A DNA stretch of 64,000 nt, taken from Paenibacillus chitinolyticus NBRC 15660. GTDB taxonomy: Bacteria; Bacillota; Bacilli; Paenibacillales; NBRC-103111. The DNA lies in the NCBI RefSeq assembly GCF_000739915.1, contig NZ_BBJT01000007.1:62001-126000 (forward strand), in the 5' to 3' direction. Below are positions 28,208-37,253 of the stretch, one piece after another. The translations under genes and the position numbers were made by a program. Below the pieces are notes generated by a model. It saw only the letters and a program-made list of their open reading frames with translations. It ran no database searches and had not been told where the DNA came from. Numbering within the stretch: the first letter of the stretch is position 1; each line of letters begins with the position of its first letter.

Positions 28208-28237
28208 AAGGGCAGACTCCGGTCTGCTCTTTTTTTA
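28208..28237 (+). terminator. terminator after the tcyP-like gene
   Basis: GGGCAGAC pairs with GTCTGCTC, followed by a long T-run. Confidence 0.9.
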
Positions 28238-28469
28238 TTTGCCCCTATGCATGAAATCGAGAGAGGACGGAGGAACGCCTCTACCCGATTCTTTTCCCCC
28301 CTGTGTTCCTCTTCGCTGCTTGCAAAACCGGCCCGGTGTTGTTAACATCGTAATTCCCTGTTTAAATATACAAAAGAGGGAGCCTTCGGCCGATAATGGG
28401 TATGTCTGGGAGGCAGCTAAGCAATACTAACATCAACTCTGTATAGAGACAGGAGACACAGAAACGCTT

Positions 28470-30614
28470 ATGAGAAAAATTGGGTCCATTTACGCCCGTG
28501 ACATCCGAAACATCGCGACCAATTGGGTGGCCGCTGTCATCATTTTGGGACTTGTATTTCTGCCCTCGCTTTACGCGTGGTTTAATATCGAAGCTTCCTG
28601 GGATCCCTACGGTCAGACCGGGGGCATTGCCATCGCGGTCGCCAATAACGACGAGGGGGCTACGCTGCGCGGCAAACAGCTGAATCTGGGGAACGAAATC
28701 GTAGCCTCGCTCAAAAAGAACGAAAAGATCGGCTGGACCTTCGTCGACGAGAAAGAAGCGATGAAAGGCGTCAACCACGGGGAGTATTACGCCAGTATTA
28801 TTATTCCCGCCGATTTTTCAGCCAAAATCGCTACGGTGCTGACCGATGATCCGCAAAAAGCGGACATTCTCTACTATGTGAACGAGAAAATCAACGCGGT
28901 CTCGCCGAAAATCACGTCCAAAGGGGCCACGGGCGTCATTGACGAGGTCAGCCGCAACTTTATCAAAGTGGCAAACGGAACGATTTTTCAGATCTTCAAT
29001 GAGATCGGCGTCGAGCTCGAAAACGAACTGCCGACGATCGAGAAAGTGAAAACGCTCGTTTTCAAGCTAGAAACGGTGTTCCCCGAGCTTAATCAGGCTG
29101 TCGGCGTCGCACTGGACGATGTACATAAGTCGAATGACATTGTAAAAAAAGCGCAGGATAACCTGCCGATCGTTACCCAGCTTGCCAAAGACGGAGAGGA
29201 ATTCACCAACAAGCTCGGCGACTTCCTCGGCAAGGGCTCTGAGGCCGTCGAAGCGCTCGGTCCGAACATCAAGCAGGACCTCCTGCTGCTTCAGCAGACG
29301 GCGACGGCCACGCAGGAGCTGACCGGCATCCTGAAGGACGCCAACTTCGACCCCGCCGTCGCCAAGGCCGCGATCGACCGGGTCTCGCAGCGTCTCACGG
29401 TTGCGGTTGATGTGACGGACCGGATGATCGGCTTGTTCGAACAGTTGAACAAGTACACGGGCGGCAAAGTGATGCCGTTTGTGATCGACCGGTTGAAGTC
29501 CGTCAAGGACCGATTCCAGCAGCAGCTGACCACGGTCGGCAAGATCAGGGACGCGATCGACAAAGGCGAGAAACCGGCGCAGGAGCTGGTCGATAACCTG
29601 AACCGCCTCTCGAAGGAAACGGCCGGCTTCATCGGCGACATCCTGGGCCGGTACGACAGCGAAATTCAGCCTCAGATTCTCCAGGGGATCGCCAAGGCGA
29701 AGAAGACGGCCCAGAACGCTCATACCGTACTGAGCGAAGCTGTCAAAAGCATCCCCGATCTGCAGAAAATTCTCGGGGATGCGGCGAAGGGCCTGGCCGT
29801 CGGGGACAAGGAGCTCAAAGAGATCCAGGCCCGCCTACCCGAAGCAGAGACGAAAATCAAGGATCTGGCCGATAAAATCCGCGCCTTCGAGAAAGAGGGC
29901 AACCTGACGGAGCTGATCGACCTTCTGAAAAACAACTTCGAGAAGGAAAGCGAGTTCTTCGCGGAGCCGGTACAGCTCAAAGAAAACAAGCTGTTCCCGA
30001 TTCCGAACTACGGTTCGGCCATGTCGCCTTTCTTCACGACGCTTTCCCTGTGGGTAGGCGCTCTGCTTCTCGTCTCGCTGCTGACGGTGGAAGTGCACGA
30101 GCCGGGCTACAAGAGCTACCAGGTATTTTTCGGCCGCTATTTGACGTTCGGTACTCTGGCCGTTATGCAATCGTTGATGGTCACGCTGGGCGACATGTTC
30201 ATCCTGAAAACCTATGTCGTCGACAAATTATGGTTTGTCCTGTTCGGAATGGTGCTCAGCGCGGTCTTTATGCTCATTGTGTACACGCTGGTCTCCGTAT
30301 TCGGCAATGTCGGCAAAGCGATGGCCATCGTGCTTCTCGTGCTGCAGCTTGCAGGTTCCGGAGGTACGTTCCCGATTCAGGTGACCCCTCCGTTCTTCCA
30401 GGCCATCCATCCGTATCTGCCCTTCACGTACGGGATCAGCATGATGCGGGAAGCCGTTGGCGGCATCCTGTGGGACATTATCATGGAAGACTTGGTCATG
30501 ATGGCTATCTACATCGGAATTACCCTGCTGATCGGACTGGCGCTTAAAAAAGTCATCAACAAATCCAGCGCCAAATTCATAAGCCGCGCCAAAGAAAGCA
30601 AACTTATTCATTAG
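28470..30614 (+). CDS. YhgE/Pip-family multipass membrane protein
   Basis: A 714-residue protein. One N-terminal helix (WVAAVIILGLVFLPSLYAWF) with the family start IGSIYARDIRNI is followed by a large external domain (residues 45-500) rich in predicted coiled coil. An ABC-2-type permease-like C-terminal domain has about five helices (VGALLLVSLLTVEV, then LVLQLAGSGGTFP). This matches YhgE/Pip proteins, related to phage infection protein and to type VII secretion EsaA. Role unknown. Single gene with terminator; GGAGA lies upstream of the ATG. Confidence 0.85.
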   Translation: MRKIGSIYARDIRNIATNWVAAVIILGLVFLPSLYAWFNIEASWDPYGQTGGIAIAVANNDEGATLRGKQLNLGNEIVASLKKNEKIGWTFVDEKEAMKGVNHGEYYASIIIPADFSAKIATVLTDDPQKADILYYVNEKINAVSPKITSKGATGVIDEVSRNFIKVANGTIFQIFNEIGVELENELPTIEKVKTLVFKLETVFPELNQAVGVALDDVHKSNDIVKKAQDNLPIVTQLAKDGEEFTNKLGDFLGKGSEAVEALGPNIKQDLLLLQQTATATQELTGILKDANFDPAVAKAAIDRVSQRLTVAVDVTDRMIGLFEQLNKYTGGKVMPFVIDRLKSVKDRFQQQLTTVGKIRDAIDKGEKPAQELVDNLNRLSKETAGFIGDILGRYDSEIQPQILQGIAKAKKTAQNAHTVLSEAVKSIPDLQKILGDAAKGLAVGDKELKEIQARLPEAETKIKDLADKIRAFEKEGNLTELIDLLKNNFEKESEFFAEPVQLKENKLFPIPNYGSAMSPFFTTLSLWVGALLLVSLLTVEVHEPGYKSYQVFFGRYLTFGTLAVMQSLMVTLGDMFILKTYVVDKLWFVLFGMVLSAVFMLIVYTLVSVFGNVGKAMAIVLLVLQLAGSGGTFPIQVTPPFFQAIHPYLPFTYGISMMREAVGGILWDIIMEDLVMMAIYIGITLLIGLALKKVINKSSAKFISRAKESKLIH

Positions 30615-30620
30615 AAGCGG

Positions 30621-30648
30621 GACCTGCCTTCAGGCAGGTCTTTTTTTT
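30621..30648 (+). terminator. terminator after the YhgE/Pip gene
   Basis: Perfect stem GACCTGCC/GGCAGGTC followed by eight T. Confidence 0.92.
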
Positions 30649-30692
30649 GTAAAATTTAGGATGGGACAGTTGATTTCCAAGGATTCTGTCCA

Positions 30693-30743
30693 TTGACCCT
30701 TTTCGGAAATAGCCGTACACTATTCATTAGCCGACTAACTAAT
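30693..30743 (+). promoter_or_regulatory. promoter and MarR-type operator of the first ABC exporter operon
   Basis: TTGACC (30693-30698), 17 bases, TACACT (30716-30721). Right after it lies the dyad ATTAGCCGACTAACTAAT (30726-30743), covering the start of transcription. It is the expected autoregulatory site for the MarR protein encoded next. Confidence 0.6.
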
Positions 30744-30765
30744 AAAGGAAGGAACAGAAGCCATC

Positions 30766-31212
30766 ATGGATATTTACCAATCGGATTCCGTCATGCAGAT
30801 CTTGTCTCGGGTATTCAAGCTTCACCGCCGTCACCTGCACGAGCTGCTGCAGAATTACGAGGTTTACCCAGGGCAGCCGCCTCTGCTCATCCGCTTGTCC
30901 GAGAGAGACGGCCAAAGCCAGCACGAACTGGCCGCTCAAATGCGCGTAAAGCCCGCCACGCTTACCGTCATGATTACCCGGATGGAGAAAACCGGACTTC
31001 TCCGGCGCGGAGCCGACAGCAAGGACCAGCGGGTATCGCGTGTCTATCTGACCGATAAAGGGCATCAGGCAACGACCGCCGTTAAACAAGCCCTCCGCGA
31101 AATCGAGGAAACGTGCCTGAAGGGCTTTCTGACGGAAGAGAAGCTTCTTTTCCGCCGCCTTCTGCTCCAAATGTATGAAAACTTGAAAGATATCGAAGAA
31201 CAAATCGATTAG
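30766..31212 (+). CDS. MarR-family transcriptional regulator
   Basis: A 148-residue winged helix regulator. The recognition segment is SQHELAAQMRVKPATLTVMI, and the wing reads LLRRGADSKDQRVSRVYLT, where the D-x-R pattern is diagnostic of MarR. Its stop is 18 bases before the first of two ABC exporter genes, so it most likely represses the exporter operon in the absence of a toxic ligand. Confidence 0.9.
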   Translation: MDIYQSDSVMQILSRVFKLHRRHLHELLQNYEVYPGQPPLLIRLSERDGQSQHELAAQMRVKPATLTVMITRMEKTGLLRRGADSKDQRVSRVYLTDKGHQATTAVKQALREIEETCLKGFLTEEKLLFRRLLLQMYENLKDIEEQID

Positions 31213-31239
31213 CCGGCAAATTAAAAGGAGGTGACCGCT

Positions 31240-32979
31240 CTGTTAACTTTGAGCCGATATTTAAAACCTTACTGGAAAGCGGCCGTTCTCGCTCCGCTTC
31301 TGATGCTTCTTGAAGTATATATGGACCTGCTTCAGCCCAAGCTGATGGCCGACATCGTAAATCAAGGCGTAGCGGCGGGGGATCTCGCCACGATAAGAAA
31401 CACCGGGCTGCTTATGCTCGGTGTGGCGTTGATCGGACTGATCGGCGGGGCCGGATGCACCGTATACTCCAGCATCGCTTCGCAAAACTTCGGCGCCGAT
31501 CTGCGGGACGATCTTTTCCGGAAAACCCAGACATTCTCTTTCCGGAATCTGGACAAGTTCAAATCGGGGTCGCTCATTACACGGCTGACCGGAGACATCG
31601 TGCAGGTCCAGACTCTGGTTCAGATGACCCTGCGCGTCCTCGTCAGGGCGCCTTTTCTCGCCATAGGCGGCGTCATTATGTCGTTTATGCTGAATCCGCG
31701 GCTTGCTTTGATCCTGGCCGCGGCCATTCCCGTTCTTTTTCTCGTGCTGTACTTGCTCATCCGGGTGTCCCAGCCCCTCTTCTTGAAAGTTCAAGAGAAG
31801 CTCGACCGGGTGAACACGGTCCTTCAGGAAAATCTGAGCGGAATCCGTGTGGTGAAAGCTTTCGTACGTTCCGATTTCGAGCGCAAGCGCTTCGGCGAAG
31901 CAAACCGGGATTTCACGGATATCGCCCTGAAGGCGGCGCGGACGATCGCTTTGAACGCCCCCATTATGACGTTCATCATGAACGTCAGTCTGGTAGCCGT
32001 ACTCTGGTACGGCGGCGCCCAGACTTGGAATCTTTCTTTTCCCGTGGGAGACCTTATCGCTTTTCTTAACTATGTAACCCAGGTTCTCACTTCCCTGCTT
32101 ACCGTAGGCATGATGATGATGTTTGTTACGAGAGCGAGAGCTTCCGCCGGGCGTATCAATGAAGTTCTCGAAGCAGAGCCGGAGATCGCGGACAAACCGG
32201 GCGCTTCCGCCGATGCCATCCGGGCGGGCCGTGTCGTCTTCGACCGCGTCTCTTTCGCTTACGACGAAGACGGCCGGGAGCTGGCGCTCAGGGACATCAG
32301 CTTCACGGTCGAGCCCGGTCAAACGCTGGCCATTCTGGGAGCGACGGGTTCCGGCAAGACTTCCCTCGTCCATCTCATTCCGCGCTTGTACGACCCTGCG
32401 GCCGGACGTGTCCTTATTGACGGAACGGACGTGAAGGACATCGCTCTGGAGCACCTGCGCAGCCGCGTAGGGATGGTCCTCCAGCAGGCTATCCTGTTCA
32501 GCGGCACCATCCGCGAGAACATTTCCTACGGCAAGCCGGACGCCACGCAGGAGGAAATCGAAGCGGCAGCCCGCGCGGCCGAGATTCATTCGTTTATCGC
32601 CGGTCTGCCGGAAGGCTACGACACCCTGCTCGGCCAGAGAGGCGTCAATCTCTCCGGGGGCCAGAAGCAGCGCATCTCGATCGCCCGCGCCCTGCTGGTC
32701 CGGCCCACGGTCCTCATCCTCGACGATTCCACGAGCGCGGTGGACCTGGCGACCGAAGCCCGCATCCAGCAGGCGCTGAAAGAGCGGATGGCGCGCAGTA
32801 CGTGCCTGCTTATCGCACAGCGCATCTCGTCGGTCGTCGACGCCGATCAGATTCTCGTGCTGGAAGACGGGCGTATCGCCGCCAGGGGCACACACGCCGA
32901 GCTGCTGGCCGTCAGTCCCGTTTACCGGGACATTTACAAATCCCAACAGGGAAGGGAGGAAGTCATCCATGGCGCATAA
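31240..32979 (+). CDS. heterodimeric ABC exporter, subunit with degenerate ATPase site
   Basis: About 579 residues: a six-helix ABC membrane domain, then an ATPase domain. Walker A is GATGSGKTS, the Q-loop VLQQAIL, the signature LSGGQKQR, and Walker B VLILDDSTSAVD. In Walker B the catalytic glutamate is aspartate, as in the degenerate half of BmrCD-type heterodimers. The switch region is IAQR rather than IAHR. The Shine-Dalgarno AAGGAGGTGA spans 31225-31234, so a GTG at 31231 lies inside it. The best spaced start is CTG 31240, which yields MLTLSRYLKPYW; TTG 31249 is the alternative. Overlaps the next gene by 11 bases. Confidence 0.9.
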   Translation: MLTLSRYLKPYWKAAVLAPLLMLLEVYMDLLQPKLMADIVNQGVAAGDLATIRNTGLLMLGVALIGLIGGAGCTVYSSIASQNFGADLRDDLFRKTQTFSFRNLDKFKSGSLITRLTGDIVQVQTLVQMTLRVLVRAPFLAIGGVIMSFMLNPRLALILAAAIPVLFLVLYLLIRVSQPLFLKVQEKLDRVNTVLQENLSGIRVVKAFVRSDFERKRFGEANRDFTDIALKAARTIALNAPIMTFIMNVSLVAVLWYGGAQTWNLSFPVGDLIAFLNYVTQVLTSLLTVGMMMMFVTRARASAGRINEVLEAEPEIADKPGASADAIRAGRVVFDRVSFAYDEDGRELALRDISFTVEPGQTLAILGATGSGKTSLVHLIPRLYDPAAGRVLIDGTDVKDIALEHLRSRVGMVLQQAILFSGTIRENISYGKPDATQEEIEAAARAAEIHSFIAGLPEGYDTLLGQRGVNLSGGQKQRISIARALLVRPTVLILDDSTSAVDLATEARIQQALKERMARSTCLLIAQRISSVVDADQILVLEDGRIAARGTHAELLAVSPVYRDIYKSQQGREEVIHGA

Positions 32980-34852
32980 GCCTCAAGACAACGGTTCCTC
33001 CGCGCCGGAGCCCCCGATGGGCTTAGGCGTAGGCGGTCCTGCCGGCCGGGGTCCGGGTCCCGGGGGCCCGCGCATGACGCAGAAAGTACGCGCCAAGAAC
33101 ACGGGCGCTACGCTCGGCAGACTGAGCCGGTATCTTGGACGCCAGCGCAAGGGACTGGCCGCGGTCGTCCTGCTGACCGTGCTCAGTGCCGGCGCCGGGC
33201 TGATCGCCCCTTACCTGCTCGGGCGGGCCGTCGATGACTACATTATGCCGCGGGATTACGGCGGCCTTCTGCAACTCTGCCTTCTTCTGCTCGGCATTTA
33301 TCTGTTCAGTTCCGTAATGACCTGGTTTCAGACGTACGTTATGGCCGCCGTCTCTCAGCGCACGGTGCAGAACCTGCGCCATGACATATTCGCTCATCTG
33401 CAGAAACTGCCGCTGAATTTCTTCGACAGCCGGACGCACGGAGAGCTGATGAGCCGCACGACCAACGATATCGAGAACGTCTCGAACACGTTAAATCAAA
33501 GTGTTATTCAGCTCATGACAAGCGTGATTACGATTGCAGGCTCGCTTGTACTTATGCTGTCCATGAACATCTGGCTCACGCTGGTCACGCTTCTTTCCGT
33601 GCCGGTGACCATTTATTTAACCGGACAAATCTCCCGGCGGACCCGCACTCATTTCAAGGGCCAGCAGAAAAGCCTGGGCGAGCTGAACGGATTTATCCAG
33701 GAAACGATATCGGGCCAGAAAGTGGTTCAAGTGCTGCGCCGGGAACGCCAGACAGCCGCCCGTTTCAAGGAAATCAACGCCGAGCTGCGGGAAGCCGGAA
33801 CGAAGGCGCAGATTTATTCGGGCATGGTAGGCCCCTTCAATAACGTGGTCAACAACTTCAGCTTCGCTCTTATCGCCGCAATCGGCGGATGGCTCGTAAT
33901 CAGCGGCTGGACGACTCTCGGGGTCATTGTCAGCTTCCTGAATTATTCCAAACAGTTCACGCGCCCGATCAACGATCTGGCGAATCAGTACAATCTGATC
34001 CAGTCCGGGATTGCCGGCGCCGAGCGGGTATTCGAAGTACTCGATGCGAAGACGGAGTATCCGGACATCCCGCAACAGACAAAGGGCAGCTCCGCTGACG
34101 CCCGTCCTTTGAATGTGGCCGGTGAAGTTGTTTTCGAAGATGTCTCCTTCTCTTACAAGCCGGGTTCCCCGATTCTTTCGGATATCTCCTTTACCGCGAA
34201 GCCGGGGGATACGATTGCTCTTGTGGGACCGACCGGAGCCGGCAAAACGACCATCGTCAACCTCCTCACCCGGTTCTATGAGATTGACGAAGGGGAGATC
34301 CGGATCGACGGAACCGATATCCGGGAGCTCGACAAGGACAGCCTTCGCGGCCAGCTCGGCATCGTTCTCCAGGACGCCTATCTGTTCTCGGACACGCTCC
34401 GCGAGAACATCCGGTACGGGCGGCTGGACGCCACCGACGAGGAAGTGGAAGCTGCGGCCAGACTGGCGAACGCCGACGGCTTCATCCGCAAGCTTCCTCA
34501 GGGCTACGGCACGCTGATGTCTTCCGAGGGCGGCAATCTCAGCCACGGCCAGCGGCAGTTGATCACGATTGCCCGCGCCATTCTCGCCGATCCGGCCGTC
34601 CTCGTGCTGGACGAAGCTACCAGCAGCGTCGATACCCGGACGGAGATGCATATCCAGGAGGCGATGAGCCTGCTGATGAAAGGGCGGACCAGCTTCGTCA
34701 TTGCGCACCGTCTCAGTACGATACGCGACGCCGATCTTATCCTCGTCCTTAACGGAGGAAAGATTCTCGAACGCGGTACGCACGAAGAACTTTTGACCGC
34801 CGGAGGGTTCTATTACGAACTGTACAGCAGCCAGTTCCGCGACGCGGTGTAA
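32969..34852 (+). CDS. heterodimeric ABC exporter, catalytically complete subunit
   Basis: A 627-residue ABC exporter half. Gly/Pro-rich N-terminal extension (GGPAGRGPGPGG), six-helix membrane domain, then the ATPase domain: Walker A GPTGAGKTT, Q-loop VLQDAYL, signature LSHGQRQL, Walker B VLVLDEATSSVD with the catalytic Glu, and IAHRLST. It complements the degenerate site of the upstream subunit. Probably drug or lipid export under the MarR regulator. GGAGGAAG precedes ATG 32969. Confidence 0.92.
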   Translation: MAHKPQDNGSSAPEPPMGLGVGGPAGRGPGPGGPRMTQKVRAKNTGATLGRLSRYLGRQRKGLAAVVLLTVLSAGAGLIAPYLLGRAVDDYIMPRDYGGLLQLCLLLLGIYLFSSVMTWFQTYVMAAVSQRTVQNLRHDIFAHLQKLPLNFFDSRTHGELMSRTTNDIENVSNTLNQSVIQLMTSVITIAGSLVLMLSMNIWLTLVTLLSVPVTIYLTGQISRRTRTHFKGQQKSLGELNGFIQETISGQKVVQVLRRERQTAARFKEINAELREAGTKAQIYSGMVGPFNNVVNNFSFALIAAIGGWLVISGWTTLGVIVSFLNYSKQFTRPINDLANQYNLIQSGIAGAERVFEVLDAKTEYPDIPQQTKGSSADARPLNVAGEVVFEDVSFSYKPGSPILSDISFTAKPGDTIALVGPTGAGKTTIVNLLTRFYEIDEGEIRIDGTDIRELDKDSLRGQLGIVLQDAYLFSDTLRENIRYGRLDATDEEVEAAARLANADGFIRKLPQGYGTLMSSEGGNLSHGQRQLITIARAILADPAVLVLDEATSSVDTRTEMHIQEAMSLLMKGRTSFVIAHRLSTIRDADLILVLNGGKILERGTHEELLTAGGFYYELYSSQFRDAV

Positions 34853-34869
34853 CCACCGCGGGGCACGAC

Positions 34870-34914
34870 AAAAAACCTCCGGCTCACTTATTGAAGTGAG
34901 GCCGGAGGTTTTTT
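34870..34914. terminator. strong bidirectional terminator after the ABC exporter operon
   Basis: AAAAAACCTCCGGC pairs with GCCGGAGGTTTTTT and the inner TCACTT with AAGTGA. The outer stem is the same as that at 37194-37241. Confidence 0.93.
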
Positions 34915-34934
34915 CATAGAGCCAAGTCAACAAA

Positions 34935-35003
34935 AAAAGCCCCCACAGCCGCGGTCATCCTCGTCCCCTCAGGGGGTTACTGGAATGATGGCGGCCGTAG
35001 AGG
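34935..35003 (-). other. structured RNA element with intrinsic terminator
   Basis: On the minus strand: GCCGC and TCAT pair with ATGA and GCGGC, enclosing CCCC-TGA-GGGG; then GTGGGGGC and seven T. The CCCCC tract could pair either with the inner GGGG or with the terminal GGGGG next to the T-run, giving two alternative folds. It lies between the CorC gene and the converging ABC operon. No known RNA family recognised. Confidence 0.4.
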
Positions 35004-35008
35004 CCGGT

Positions 35009-35077
35009 CTATACTTTCGTGCAGCAATCGAACTCTTTACGCAAGTCCTTAATCGGCACCCGGATGCTTTCAGTCAT
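35009..35077 (-). CDS. possible 22-residue peptide
   Basis: Open frame just downstream of the CorC gene, reading MTESIRVPIKDLRKEFDCCT and two more residues. It is followed at once by the structured terminator. The sequence looks protein-like and ends with a Cys pair, but no clear ribosome binding site precedes it, so coding is uncertain. Confidence 0.22.
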   Translation of the reverse strand: MTESIRVPIKDLRKEFDCCTKV

Positions 35078-35102
35078 TTATCGGTTACGGTCTGACGTGC
35101 CG

Positions 35103-36404
35103 TTAATCATCTATACGCATCACTTCGAGCTTCAGGTACCGGTTCTTCTCCCGTTCCAGCACCGTAAATTTCACGTTGTCAAAGGTCAGGGATTCTCCTT
35201 CGGAGAGATCGTCGCGATGACCGTACAGCCATCCGCCGATGGTATCCCATCTTTCGGTTTCAAGCTCCACCAGCAGTCGGTCGTTTACGATAGGAACGGA
35301 CACTTTACCGTCCAATACGAGGTGCCCCTCGCTTTTAACCAGAATCTCCGGCTCTTCCTTCATATCGAATTCGTCACGGATTTCGCCGACGATTTCTTCC
35401 AGAATGTCCTCGATGGTAACCATACCCGAAGTGCCGCCGTATTCATCGATAAGAATCGCGATATGCGTGCCTTCCTTCTGCATCCTTTTCAGGAGCGCAT
35501 TGACGGGAATGACCTCGGAAACCGCCATGACCGGCTGAATCAGCGTGGTGACGTCAAGCTCCTCGTCATCCTCATAAGCCAGGAAGAATTTCTTCGTATT
35601 CACAATCCCGATCACGTTATCCTTGCTCTCTTCGACAACGGGAAAACGGGTATACTGCTGTTCTTTGATAATCGCCAGGTTCTCTTCCCGGCTCTTATTC
35701 GCGTACAGACAGATCATATCGGTGCGGGGCACCATAATATCTTTGGCGAGCATATTGTCAAAAGCGAAGATCCGGCTTACATAGCCGTACTCGGCCTGGT
35801 TAATTTTACCGCTTTCAAAACTTTCGTTAATAATAATCTGAAGCTCTTCTTCCGAGTGCGCTTCTTCATGCTCCGTTGCCGGCTTAATGCCGAATAGCTT
35901 GACAAGCTGGTTGGCGGAACCGTTCAGCACCCAGATAAAAGGATACATGACTTTGTTAAACCAGATGATCGGACGTGCGGTAAGCAGCGCCACAGCCTCT
36001 GTTTTGCGGATCGCGATCGTTTTCGGAGCCAATTCGCCGATTACGACGTGAAGGAAGGTGATAATAATGAATGCGATAAGAAACGAAAGCAGTCCGGTTA
36101 ACGATTCGTGCAACTGCAAGGATTCGAAAACGGGATGCAAAATTTTCTCGACCGTCGGTTCACCCAACCAGCCTAAACCCAGAGACGTAATGGTAATGCC
36201 GAGCTGACACGCGGACAAATATCCGTCCAGGTTGGCAAGCACCTGCTTCACGGCTCTCGCGTTGCTTTTGCCTTCGGCGATCAATTGATCCACCCGGCTG
36301 CCCCGGAGCCGTACAACGGCGAATTCCACTGCCACGAAAAACGCGGAGAGTCCAATCAATAAGGCAATCATAAAAAGGTTTAACAAATAACTGTCACTTT
36401 CCAT
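35103..36404 (-). CDS. CorC/HlyC (CNNM-type) membrane protein with CBS pair
   Basis: A 433-residue protein. The DUF21/CNNM membrane domain (SAFFVAVEFAVVRLRGSRV, then CQLGITITSLGLGWLGEP) covers residues 1-190. A CBS pair is at about 210-330 (RIFAFDNMLAKDIMVPRTDM, DEYGGTSGMVTIEDILEEIVG). A CorC_HlyC domain is at the end (GGWLYGHRDD, VLEREKNRYLKLEV). Relatives extrude or sense Mg2+. GGGAG precedes the start. No magnesium riboswitch is visible upstream. Confidence 0.9.
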   Translation of the reverse strand: MESDSYLLNLFMIALLIGLSAFFVAVEFAVVRLRGSRVDQLIAEGKSNARAVKQVLANLDGYLSACQLGITITSLGLGWLGEPTVEKILHPVFESLQLHESLTGLLSFLIAFIIITFLHVVIGELAPKTIAIRKTEAVALLTARPIIWFNKVMYPFIWVLNGSANQLVKLFGIKPATEHEEAHSEEELQIIINESFESGKINQAEYGYVSRIFAFDNMLAKDIMVPRTDMICLYANKSREENLAIIKEQQYTRFPVVEESKDNVIGIVNTKKFFLAYEDDEELDVTTLIQPVMAVSEVIPVNALLKRMQKEGTHIAILIDEYGGTSGMVTIEDILEEIVGEIRDEFDMKEEPEILVKSEGHLVLDGKVSVPIVNDRLLVELETERWDTIGGWLYGHRDDLSEGESLTFDNVKFTVLEREKNRYLKLEVMRIDD

Positions 36405-36612
36405 TTCGGTAATCTACTCCCTTAAACTAAAGATAACCATTCCTTACGTGGACTCTAGCCTTATGGTTTCATTTCTCGGTTCTAAAAAAACAACTTTTTT
36501 TGCGCCAATATATTGAAGACCGAAAACTGGACAAGACCTTCTGGAAAGTTATAGGATCAATAGGAATGACTTCAAAATAGAACGTTATTTCGAACAAAGG
36601 ATTGGTTTAAAG

Positions 36613-37197
36613 ATGAAAAAACAGGTTTTTATGCTGACTTCTACGCTCCTTCTGCTCGCGGGCTGCGATAATATGGGCACGGGAGAGAAAATTGAAGCCG
36701 CGGGAACTCCGGTTTCTACGGCCGTAACGCCCTCGTCCGGGACGGGCAAAACGTCTGCAACCGTTGCGCCGTCATCCAGTACGGCGGGTACGACTGCGCC
36801 CGTCTCCACGCCCGTCCAGCTTCCCACGGTATCTCCGGTCGCTTCCAACCCTGCGAAGCCTCCGACTCAGGAGGAAAAGAAAACTTCCGTCAGACTAGCC
36901 GACCAAAGCGGAACAGCAGCCGGGCAGGGCAGCTTTCTTTTCGACTTCGAAGCCGGGGACGGCTTTCAGTTTTATCTGGAGAACAAAGGCACCCAACGCC
37001 TGTTTTATCGCGTCAACTATCCAAACGGACAAAATCAGGTAGAGAAGACGATTCTTCAGCCCGGAGAGTCCCATTCTTTTACTTATCAAAAAAGCAGTCC
37101 CGACCTGCCGGTACACGGGGTCTATACGGTGCACATGTACAACGATGACGGATCGAGCATTGACTACGCGCTAGTCGTGCGTAATTTAAATCTATAA
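36613..37197 (+). CDS. hypothetical lipoprotein with Ser/Thr/Pro-rich linker
   Basis: A 194-residue protein. Lipobox LLAGC at residue 21 predicts membrane anchoring. A low-complexity Thr/Ser/Pro/Ala stretch covers about 30-90. A small beta-rich C-terminal domain follows (FDFEAGDGFQFYLENKGTQ, then QPGESHSFTYQKSSPDLPVHG). The domain resembles extracellular Ig-like binding modules, but I do not recognise the family. Confidence 0.75.
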   Translation: MKKQVFMLTSTLLLLAGCDNMGTGEKIEAAGTPVSTAVTPSSGTGKTSATVAPSSSTAGTTAPVSTPVQLPTVSPVASNPAKPPTQEEKKTSVRLADQSGTAAGQGSFLFDFEAGDGFQFYLENKGTQRLFYRVNYPNGQNQVEKTILQPGESHSFTYQKSSPDLPVHGVYTVHMYNDDGSSIDYALVVRNLNL

Positions 37198-37241
37198 AAA
37201 ACCTCCGGCTCGCTTCAATAAAGCGAATCCGGAGGTTTTTT
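37194..37241. terminator. bidirectional terminator between lipoprotein and MMPL genes
   Basis: AAAAACCTCCGG pairs with CCGGAGGTTTTTT and the inner CGCTT with AAGCG. Both converging genes end at it. Confidence 0.92.
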
Positions 37242-37253
37242 GCATTCCTTGGG

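Noticed and set aside
36405-36612. Magnesium (M-box) riboswitch upstream of the CorC-type gene
   Set aside because: The gap lacks the conserved M-box blocks; only AT-rich sequence and a weak ACCAT/ATGGT hairpin are seen.
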